Positions 1-5,674 of a DNA stretch of 7,490 bases are shown here, one piece after another. A program made the translations under genes and the position numbers. Location of the stretch: NCBI GenBank assembly GCA_016295895.1, contig JAEDKI010000099.1, positions 1 through 7,490 of the forward strand, read 5' to 3'. Position 1 is the stretch's first letter; each line of letters opens with the position of its first letter. The notes under the pieces were generated by a model. The model ran no database searches, was not told where the DNA came from, and saw only the letters and a program-made list of their open reading frames with translations. This DNA is from Clostridiaceae bacterium (lineage in GTDB: Bacteria; Bacillota; Clostridia; Oscillospirales; Acutalibacteraceae).

Positions 1-2060
1 CAAAAGATGAGCTTCCCGAGGCGGACAGATATTATCTTGAATTCAGGGGCGCAAACTCGTCTGCTTCTGTCTATGTCGGAGGCAAAAAGCTTGCAAGCCA
101 TGACGGCGGATATTCAACATGGAGAGTTGATATCACGGATAACCTTGAAAACAAAACTCTCATTGCCGTAACCGTTGACAACAGCCCCAACGAAACCGTT
201 TATCCTCAAATGGCGGACTTCACTTTCTACGGCGGACTTTACAGAGATGTCAATATTATTGCCGTGAGCAATTCTCATTTTGACCTTGATTATTACGGCG
301 CACCGGGAATAAAGGTCACTCCGACGGTTGAGGGCAAAGACGCTCATGTTGAAATTGAAACCTATCTCACGGGCGCAAAAGACGGTCAGACGGTTGAATA
401 CACCATAACCGATTCGGATGGTGCAGAGGTTGCGAGAGCAGTATCCGACGTTTCGGATTCAAAGGCAGTTCTCGAAATAAAAGGCGTTAACCTTTGGCAC
501 GGCAGAAAGAATCCCTATCTTTACACCGCTGAGGCGAAGCTTGTTGAGAACGGCGAGGTTCTTGACAATGTCAGCGCAAGATTCGGTTGCCGCACCTTCT
601 CGATTGACCCCGAAAAGGGCTTTATTCTCAACGGAGAATCATATCCGCTCAGAGGCGTTTCAAGGCATCAGGACAGGTGGGGGATAGGTAACGCCCTGCT
701 TCCCGAGCATCACGAGCAGGATGTTGAGCTTATCTGCGAGGTCGGTGCAACGACAGTCAGACTTGCCCACTATCAGCACGATCAGTATTTCTATGACCTC
801 TGCGACGAAAAAGGTCTTGTTATCTGGGCTGAAATCCCCTATATTTCAAAGCATATGGATAACGGAACGGAAAACACCGTTTCGCAGATGAAAGAGCTGG
901 TTATGCAGAACTATAACCACGCAAGCATCGTTGTGTGGGGGCTTTCAAATGAAATTACGATGAACGGCTCAACGCCCGAGCTTCTCGAAAATCACCGTAT
1001 GCTCAATGACCTTGTGCATGAGATGGATAAAACGAGGCTCACGACCGTTGCGGTTGTTTCAATGTGCGATATTCATGACCCGTATATTCAGATTCCCGAT
1101 GTTGTTTCGTTTAACCACTATTTCGGCTGGTACGGCGGCGACACTTCGATGAACGGCCCATGGTTTGATAATTTCCATAAGGAATTTCCCGATATTCCCG
1201 TCGGCATGAGCGAATACGGCTGTGAGGCGCTGAATTGGCACACCTCAAATCCCGTTCAGGGAGACTACACAGAAGAATATCAGGCATATTACCATGAGGA
1301 GCTTATAAAACAGCTCTTCACAAGACCCTACATCTGGGCAACCCATGTCTGGAATATGTTTGATTTCGGCGCAGACGCAAGAAACGAGGGCGGCGAAAAC
1401 GGTCAGAACCATAAGGGGCTTATCACCTTTGACCGCAAATATAAAAAAGACGCTTTTTATGCCTACAAAGCGTGGCTTTCAGACGAACCGTTCGTTCATA
1501 TCTGCGGCAAAAGATATGTTGACCGTGCTGAGGATATGACAAAGATAACCGTTTATTCCAATCAGCCCGAGGTTGAGCTTTTTGCAAACGGCAAAAGCCT
1601 CGGCAAGCAGAAATGCGGCGATCATTTCTTCCGCTTTGATGTTCCCGTCAGCCCCGAAACCAAGCTACACGCCGTTGCAGGCGAGTGCACGGACGAAAGC
1701 GTTATCCGCAAAGTTGAAAAATTCAACGAAGACTACCGCCTGAAAGAAAAAGGTGCGGTGCTGAATTGGTTTGATATTACCGAGCGTGAGGGCTATTTTT
1801 CGCTCAACGATAAAATGGGCGATGTTATGAAATCCCCCGAGGGAATGATGCTCTTTGCGGAGCTTGTCAAGAAGCTGATGTCTTCAGGCGGCAAAGGCGG
1901 CATGATGGCAGGCTTTGAAATGAGCGAAGGCATGATGCAGATGATGGGCGGATTCACAATCATCAGGCTTACTAACCTTATCGGAACGGCGGGAATCAAA
2001 TTCACCAAGGAACAGCTTCTTGAACTGAACGCCAAGCTCAATCAGATCAAAAAGCCTTGA
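1..2060 (+). CDS. GH2 family glycoside hydrolase, beta-galactosidase type (5' end missing)
   Basis: The frame is open from the left edge (first full codon at base 3) to TGA at 2058-2060, giving 685 visible residues; the start lies outside. The order is that of GH2 enzymes: a jelly-roll sugar-binding domain (motifs HDGGYSTW and ADFTFYGGLYRDV at visible residues ~35-83), an Ig-like domain (~95-198), a TIM barrel (~200-490), an Ig-like domain resembling DUF4982 (~510-570), and a C-terminal extension. In the barrel, RGVSRHQDRWG and RLAHYQHDQYFYDLCDEKG are typical of clostridial beta-galactosidases. The acid/base is the Glu of GLSNE (bases 951-953) and the nucleophile the Glu of GMSEYG (1212-1214), both intact. 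No signal peptide can be judged. It should remove terminal beta-linked galactose, but a beta-glucuronidase or related GH2 activity cannot be excluded. The last ~100 residues are Met-rich and do not look like a standard GH2 domain. No partner sugar gene is visible. Confidence 0.93.
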   Translation, partial: KDELPEADRYYLEFRGANSSASVYVGGKKLASHDGGYSTWRVDITDNLENKTLIAVTVDNSPNETVYPQMADFTFYGGLYRDVNIIAVSNSHFDLDYYGAPGIKVTPTVEGKDAHVEIETYLTGAKDGQTVEYTITDSDGAEVARAVSDVSDSKAVLEIKGVNLWHGRKNPYLYTAEAKLVENGEVLDNVSARFGCRTFSIDPEKGFILNGESYPLRGVSRHQDRWGIGNALLPEHHEQDVELICEVGATTVRLAHYQHDQYFYDLCDEKGLVIWAEIPYISKHMDNGTENTVSQMKELVMQNYNHASIVVWGLSNEITMNGSTPELLENHRMLNDLVHEMDKTRLTTVAVVSMCDIHDPYIQIPDVVSFNHYFGWYGGDTSMNGPWFDNFHKEFPDIPVGMSEYGCEALNWHTSNPVQGDYTEEYQAYYHEELIKQLFTRPYIWATHVWNMFDFGADARNEGGENGQNHKGLITFDRKYKKDAFYAYKAWLSDEPFVHICGKRYVDRAEDMTKITVYSNQPEVELFANGKSLGKQKCGDHFFRFDVPVSPETKLHAVAGECTDESVIRKVEKFNEDYRLKEKGAVLNWFDITEREGYFSLNDKMGDVMKSPEGMMLFAELVKKLMSSGGKGGMMAGFEMSEGMMQMMGGFTIIRLTNLIGTAGIKFTKEQLLELNAKLNQIKKP

Positions 2061-2095
2061 TTAAACAACAACCAAACTCATAATAATTCTTTTCC

Positions 2096-2150
2096 AAAAG
2101 CAAAAGTCTCCCGTCGGAACATTGTGTCCGCTCGGGAGACTTTTGCTTTT
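2096..2150. terminator. bidirectional intrinsic terminator between convergent genes
   Basis: A perfect 18-bp inverted repeat (2096-2113 against 2133-2150) encloses a 19-nt loop, inside which CGGA (2115-2118) can pair with TCCG (2127-2130). The outer part of the stem is AAAAGCAAAAG/CTTTTGCTTTT, so either strand ends in a T-rich tract after a GC-rich core (TCTCCCG/CGGGAGA). It lies 35 nt after the GH2 stop and 8 nt after the carA stop, which is the expected position for ending both transcripts. The rest of the 98-bp gap shows nothing else. Confidence 0.93.
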
Positions 2151-2158
2151 ATGGAGTG

Positions 2159-3208
2159 TTACATCATTTCAATGAATCTGTCAAAAAGAAATTCAGTGTC
2201 GAGAGGGCCTGAGCAGGCTTCGGGGTGGAACTGAACCGAAAACGCATTCTGACCGGGATAGTCAATGCCCTCGCAGGTGCCGTCGTTGGCGTTGATATAG
2301 CGAACCTCGCCCTTGCCTTCAAGGCTTTCGCTGACAACGGCATAGCCGTGGTTCTGGCTGGTGATATAGGTTCTCGTGCCCTTGACATCCTTGACGGGCT
2401 GATTGCAGCCCCTGTGGCCGTATTTGAGCTTAACGGTTTTGCCGCCGTTCGCAAGAGCCATGAGCTGATGACCGAGGCATATGCCGAAAATGGGAACCTT
2501 GCCCATGAGCTTTCTGATTTCTTCAATACATCCGACATTGTCAGACGGGTCGCCGGGGCCGTTTGAAAGCATTATTCCGTCGGGCTTTTCGGCAAGAATT
2601 GCTTCAGCCGTTGTGTCATAGGGAACTTTCGTTACCGTGCAGCCTCTCTTCTGAAGCTCACGGACTATATTCTGCTTTGCGCCGTAATCAATCAATGTTA
2701 CCTTGTGAAGCTCTTTGCCGATTGCGGGGAAAACCTCTTTTTCACGGCTGACTTCTTCAACCGTTCCTTTGACCGAATAGCCGAAGATTTCTTCAAGGCT
2801 TTCGGGAACTTCGGAGCAGATAGCGGCGTTCATAACGCCTTCTTCTCTGATAATTCTTGTGATCTCTCTTGTCGGAACTCCGCAGATGCCGCAGATTCCA
2901 CGGTCTTTGAGGAATTTGTCAACATCATACTGACTTCTGAAATTCGAGGGATGCTCGCACCATTCACGGACAACATAGCCCTTGACGGCGCATTCGCCCT
3001 CAAAATCGTCCTCGATTATTCCGTAATTTCCGATTGCGGGGAAGGTCTGCATGACGATCTGTCCGCAGTAGCTCGGGTCGGTCAGAGTTTCGATATAACC
3101 GCACATACCTGTTGTGAAAACAAGCTCGCCGAGGGTGTCGCACTCTGCGCCGAACAGCTTTCCTTCATAGATTTTACCGTTTGCCAAAACAAGATAACCT
3201 TTTTTCAC
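2159..3208 (-). CDS. carA: carbamoyl phosphate synthetase small (glutaminase) subunit
   Basis: CarA hydrolyses glutamine and channels the ammonia to the large subunit CarB, which makes carbamoyl phosphate for arginine and pyrimidine synthesis; it is cytoplasmic. The protein is 349 aa, normal for the family. The N-terminal CarA domain shows TTGMCGYIETLTDPSYCGQI and GNYGI (about residues 32-63). The C-terminal class I amidotransferase domain has NGPGDP (216-221), the nucleophile Cys244 in GICLGHQ, QNHGY (285-289) and His328/Glu330 in QFHPEA, so the triad is complete. GTG at 3208-3206 is chosen as start because AGGAGG lies 7 nt upstream and the protein then begins MKKGYLVLANG; an in-frame TTG at 3241 would add 11 unconserved residues and has no such site. 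It follows the glutamate synthase genes on the same strand after an 81-bp leader and is the last gene before the terminator. carB is not adjacent downstream, which is unusual for a carA. Confidence 0.97.
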   Translation of the reverse strand: MKKGYLVLANGKIYEGKLFGAECDTLGELVFTTGMCGYIETLTDPSYCGQIVMQTFPAIGNYGIIEDDFEGECAVKGYVVREWCEHPSNFRSQYDVDKFLKDRGICGICGVPTREITRIIREEGVMNAAICSEVPESLEEIFGYSVKGTVEEVSREKEVFPAIGKELHKVTLIDYGAKQNIVRELQKRGCTVTKVPYDTTAEAILAEKPDGIMLSNGPGDPSDNVGCIEEIRKLMGKVPIFGICLGHQLMALANGGKTVKLKYGHRGCNQPVKDVKGTRTYITSQNHGYAVVSESLEGKGEVRYINANDGTCEGIDYPGQNAFSVQFHPEACSGPLDTEFLFDRFIEMM

Positions 3209-3215
3209 AAGAATT

Positions 3216-3221
3216 CCTCCT
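3216..3221 (-). promoter_or_regulatory. ribosome binding site that fixes the carA start
   Basis: On the minus strand this reads AGGAGG, a full match to the Shine-Dalgarno core, followed by AATTCTT (7 nt) and the GTG at 3208-3206. It supports GTG rather than the upstream TTG as the carA start. Confidence 0.88.
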
Positions 3222-3225
3222 AATT

Positions 3226-3251
3226 GCAGTTTCCTTTTCAATCGGAACTGC
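3226..3251 (-). promoter_or_regulatory. carA leader hairpin 2, next to the ribosome binding site
   Basis: On the minus strand GCAGTTCC (3251-3244) faces GGAAACTGC (3234-3226). They form an 8-bp stem with one bulged A and a 9-nt A-rich loop. The stem ends 4 nt before the AGGAGG of carA, so it could influence access of ribosomes. No T-tract follows, so it is not an intrinsic terminator. A regulatory role is inferred only from position. Confidence 0.45.
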
Positions 3252-3252
3252 T

Positions 3253-3274
3253 TTATGCAGAACAGTCTGCATAA
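3253..3274 (-). promoter_or_regulatory. carA leader hairpin 1 / operator-like palindrome
   Basis: TTATGCAGA and TCTGCATAA form a perfect 9-bp inverted repeat around a 4-nt centre. As RNA it is a compact stem-loop 15 nt after the GXGXG-gene stop. As DNA it is a 22-bp palindrome of the size of a repressor operator. Only one base separates it from the second hairpin. A weak -10-like CATAAA lies at its carA-proximal end, but no convincing -35 accompanies it, so an internal promoter is only a possibility. The sequence does not match the ArgR box or the PyrR-binding loop as I know them. Confidence 0.4.
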
Positions 3275-3289
3275 TTAACACACAATTTT

Positions 3290-4009
3290 TTAATTCTGAA
3301 CATAAAGCTGTTTGTACGGATTTCCGCTGTCGGGGGAGAGAATAAAGAAGTTCCCCGAAAGGATTTCCGAGCTGTCACAGCCGAAATATTTGCAATAATT
3401 ATCAATGTAAGGCTTGATTTCTTCAAGATCTTCGGGCTCTGCCTTGCGGGTTTTAACCTGCTTCGGAAGATTGAAGCTTATTTCATCGCATCTGAGAAAA
3501 ATCTTTCCTCCGTGCATTCCCGTTCCGCAGAAGTTGCTGACTATCGGAGCAGAGCCGGGGTTTCTGCCGAGAACGATTATCAGACCGCCTGCCTGATATT
3601 CTCCGAGAAAGCTTCCGCATACTCCGCCGATAACCATAACGGGAAGCTTCTCTTTGTAAGCTTTCATGTGGATTCCCGCACGGTAGCCTGCGTTGCCCTC
3701 AACATAGATTTCTCCGCCTCTCATCGCATAGCCTGCCGCATCGCCGACATTGCCGTGAATGATGATTTTTCCGTCATTCATCGTGTCGCCTGCGGCGTCC
3801 TGAGCGTTGCCGTTAACGGTAATTTCAGCGCCGTTAAGATAAGAGCCGAGGGCGTTGCCGGGAACGCCGTTTATGGTTATGTTTTTGCCGCTCATTCCGC
3901 TTGCAATAAAGCGCTGACCGAGGCAGTTGTCAACCGTAACCTCGTCTGAGCCTCTAATAAGCTCGTTAAGCTCCTTAAAATCCTTACCGTTTGCATCTAT
4001 TTTAATCAT
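3290..4009 (-). CDS. GXGXG-domain subunit of split glutamate synthase
   Basis: A 239-aa stand-alone version of the C-terminal right-handed beta-helix domain of glutamate synthase alpha subunit (GltB). Residues ~42-175 carry successive glycine-rich turns of the GNxxxxAGxxMxxGxIxIxG type, for example GNAQDAAGDTMNDGKI, GNVGDAAGYAMRGGEI and GNAGYRAG. These are the coils that in GltB form a structural spine between the amidotransferase and synthase sites. A helical tail rich in Lys and Glu (~183-215) follows. No catalytic residues are expected. The ATG overlaps the oxidoreductase stop as ATGA, so translation is probably coupled, and GGAGG lies 9 nt upstream. Related GXGXG proteins occur in formylmethanofuran dehydrogenase subunit C, but the neighbouring synthase genes make the glutamate synthase role much more likely. 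Any gene symbol such as gltB3 would be informal. Confidence 0.93.
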   Translation of the reverse strand: MIKIDANGKDFKELNELIRGSDEVTVDNCLGQRFIASGMSGKNITINGVPGNALGSYLNGAEITVNGNAQDAAGDTMNDGKIIIHGNVGDAAGYAMRGGEIYVEGNAGYRAGIHMKAYKEKLPVMVIGGVCGSFLGEYQAGGLIIVLGRNPGSAPIVSNFCGTGMHGGKIFLRCDEISFNLPKQVKTRKAEPEDLEEIKPYIDNYCKYFGCDSSEILSGNFFILSPDSGNPYKQLYVQN

Positions 4010-5238
4010 TGGATTCTACCTCCGAGCTTTTCGTTTCTGTATTTACGGGAGAACGCCATCAGCGACGGTTTTTCAAATATAAGGCCGAAATCAATGTCAG
4101 AAAGCGGAATTCTGTTCTGAATCAGCGAGGTATAAATGCCCGCCTTCTCAACATTGCCGACCATTATGTAGCCGACAAGATAGCCGTCTTTGCAGAAAAG
4201 CTTTTTATAGCTCTTTTCGTCCGATTTCTCAAAAACTTCGCCGTCATAGGTGCCTGCCGTGATAATGTGAAGCCCGAAAAATCCGATGGCATTCATGGGA
4301 ATGGCTCTGTCAAATCCGGCGTTTCCGCCCGCCATGTTGATTCCCGCAATTTCTCCCTGACGGTAAGCGTTGGGGAGAAGGGCAAGAATTCTGTCCTGAT
4401 CGCTTGAAACATCGTGGCTTTCGCAACAGTCGCCTGCGCAGAATATGCCTTCAATGCTTGTTTCCATTGAATCGGCGGTCTTTATGCCTCTGCCCGCCTG
4501 TGCGCCGATTTCGGTCAGCAGAGAGATGTTGGGGCGAACGCCGAGAGCAAGAACGAGAATATCAAAATCAATCTTCTCGCCGCTGTCGGTTACTGCGGAG
4601 CTTTCGTCAAACTCCGAAACGGTGTGACCGAGAATCAGTTTTAACCCTTCCGATTCAAGGTGCTTTTTGACCCTTTCCGAACCCTCGGAATCGAGAATGC
4701 TCGAAAGAACTCTTTCGCTCAGGTCAATAACGGTAATTTCGCCGACCCTGTCTTTGATTCCCTCGGCGCATTTAAGGCCGATAAGACCTGCACCGACAAT
4801 CAGAACCTTTTTTTCGCTTCCAAGCTCATTTTCAAGCGCAAGCGCATCGTCAAGGCTCATAAAAGTGAACTTTTTATTGACCTTTTCAAGCCCTTTGATG
4901 GGCGGAACGAACGGCGAAGAACCCGTTGCAACAAGAAGCTTGTCGTATTCAACCTCTTTGCCGCTTTCAAGCAGAACCGCTTTTTTGCCTTTATCGATTT
5001 TTATTGCTGCTTCGCCGAAAAGGCAGGAACAGCCGTTCTTTTCGTAAAAATCGTCGGGTCTGTATTTCATTCTCTGCAAATCGGTTTTGCCGCAGAGATA
5101 GTATGAAATCAGCGGACGGGAATAGATATGATATTTTTCCTTGGATATTATAGTGATCGGTGAGGATTTGTCAATACCTCTGATTCCTTCAACGGCTCCC
5201 GCCGCAGCGGCGGAGTTGCCGATTATAACATATTTCAT
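4006..5238 (-). CDS. FAD/NAD(P)H-dependent oxidoreductase of the glutamate synthase cluster
   Basis: A 410-aa two-dinucleotide-domain flavoprotein of the pyridine nucleotide-disulfide oxidoreductase superfamily (NirB N-terminal / rubredoxin reductase-like branch). The N-terminal FAD motif is YVIIGNSAAAAGAVEG (residues 3-18). ATGSSPFVPP (104-113) follows, then the NAD(P) motif VGAGLIG (148-154) with Asp172 ending the second strand, which favours NADH over NADPH. The second FAD motif is GIFCAGDCCE (264-273). There is no redox CxxxxC disulfide near the N-terminus and no N-terminal Fer4 domain of the GltD type. Its likely role is to pass electrons from NAD(P)H to the polyferredoxin encoded just upstream and so to the synthase core. 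ATG 5238-5236 is preferred, with AGGTGA 5 nt upstream and a start MKYVIIG that leads straight into the FAD strand. A GTG at 5247, overlapping the ferredoxin stop as GTGA, would add three residues. Confidence 0.92.
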   Translation of the reverse strand: MKYVIIGNSAAAAGAVEGIRGIDKSSPITIISKEKYHIYSRPLISYYLCGKTDLQRMKYRPDDFYEKNGCSCLFGEAAIKIDKGKKAVLLESGKEVEYDKLLVATGSSPFVPPIKGLEKVNKKFTFMSLDDALALENELGSEKKVLIVGAGLIGLKCAEGIKDRVGEITVIDLSERVLSSILDSEGSERVKKHLESEGLKLILGHTVSEFDESSAVTDSGEKIDFDILVLALGVRPNISLLTEIGAQAGRGIKTADSMETSIEGIFCAGDCCESHDVSSDQDRILALLPNAYRQGEIAGINMAGGNAGFDRAIPMNAIGFFGLHIITAGTYDGEVFEKSDEKSYKKLFCKDGYLVGYIMVGNVEKAGIYTSLIQNRIPLSDIDFGLIFEKPSLMAFSRKYRNEKLGGRIQ

Positions 5239-5243
5239 CTCCG

Positions 5244-5251
5244 TCACCTCT
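5244..5251 (-). promoter_or_regulatory. ribosome binding site that fixes the oxidoreductase start
   Basis: The minus strand reads AGAGGTGA here, then CGGAG (5 nt), then ATG at 5238. The site overlaps the ferredoxin stop codon and the alternative GTG, which itself has no properly spaced site. This favours the ATG and suggests coupled translation. Confidence 0.7.
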
Positions 5252-5672
5252 CTTCAAAGACTATTGCACCGTTGGGGCAGCCCTTAACGCATTGCGGAAC
5301 GCCCTCTGCGGTTTTTGTGCAAAGCTCGCATTTCTGAATTGCGCCCGTTTCGTTATGAGAAATTGCGCCGTAGGGGCAGGAGAGTATGCAGGTGTAGCAG
5401 CCGACGCATTTATCCTTGTCGATAACGATAACTCCGTCCTGCTTTGTCAGAGCACCCGTAATACAGCCCTTTACGCAAAGAGGCTCGTCGCAATGGCGGC
5501 AGGAAACGGCAAATGAAATGCCGTTCTGTTCTTCAATCTGAATTCTCGGGTGAATCTGCAAGTTGGTTAACGCCTTAACCATATCCCTTTCGCCGCTGTT
5601 GGCGTATGCACAGTAATATTCGCAAAGGTGGCAGCCGAGGCACCACTTTTCATTGACATATACTTTTTTCAT
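5244..5672 (-). CDS. polyferredoxin with four [4Fe-4S] clusters, electron carrier for glutamate synthase
   Basis: A 142-aa soluble protein with 16 cysteines in four groups, the pattern of the HycB/DmsB/CooF-type 4Fe-4S subunits. The groups are C11-C14-C17-C21 (CLGCHLCEYYC), C58-C61-C66-C70 (CRHCDEPLCVKGC), C89-C92-C95-C99 (CVGCYTCILSC) and C115-C118-C128-C132. In the family, ligands are exchanged between the first and fourth and the second and third groups, giving four [4Fe-4S] clusters. There is no Tat signal or membrane segment, so it is cytoplasmic. It starts 2 nt after the synthase-core stop, with AGGTGA 6 nt before its ATG, and is followed 5 nt later by the flavoprotein. This position between flavoprotein and synthase genes indicates that it relays electrons from one to the other; the direct partners are inferred. 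Confidence 0.93.
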   Translation of the reverse strand: MKKVYVNEKWCLGCHLCEYYCAYANSGERDMVKALTNLQIHPRIQIEEQNGISFAVSCRHCDEPLCVKGCITGALTKQDGVIVIDKDKCVGCYTCILSCPYGAISHNETGAIQKCELCTKTAEGVPQCVKGCPNGAIVFEER

Positions 5673-5674
5673 AA

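Noticed and set aside
2225..3223. Open frames on the + strand opposite carA (2225-2566, 2563-2751, 2705-3223)
   Set aside because: They lie wholly antisense to a complete, well-conserved carA, have no recognisable family motifs and no convincing ribosome binding sites. They reflect the codon bias of the real gene.
3209..3241. TTG at 3241 as the carA start
   Set aside because: It would add 11 residues not seen at the front of CarA and would bury the AGGAGG site inside the coding region; GTG 3208 has that site at ideal spacing.
3253..3274. Intrinsic terminator between the GXGXG gene and carA
   Set aside because: The 9-bp stem is not followed by a T-tract in the direction of transcription (AAGCAGTT follows). 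On the other strand the nearest T-run is about 12 nt away, and no gene there would need it.
3539..3886. Apparent short repeated motifs within the GXGXG gene
   Set aside because: The periodicity is at the protein level (beta-helix coils rich in Gly). The DNA is not a tandem or CRISPR-type repeat.
3512..5153. Open frames on the + strand opposite the GXGXG and oxidoreductase genes
   Set aside because: All are overlapped by two recognisable minus-strand proteins with intact cofactor or beta-helix motifs, and their translations look like mirror images of those genes, without independent support.
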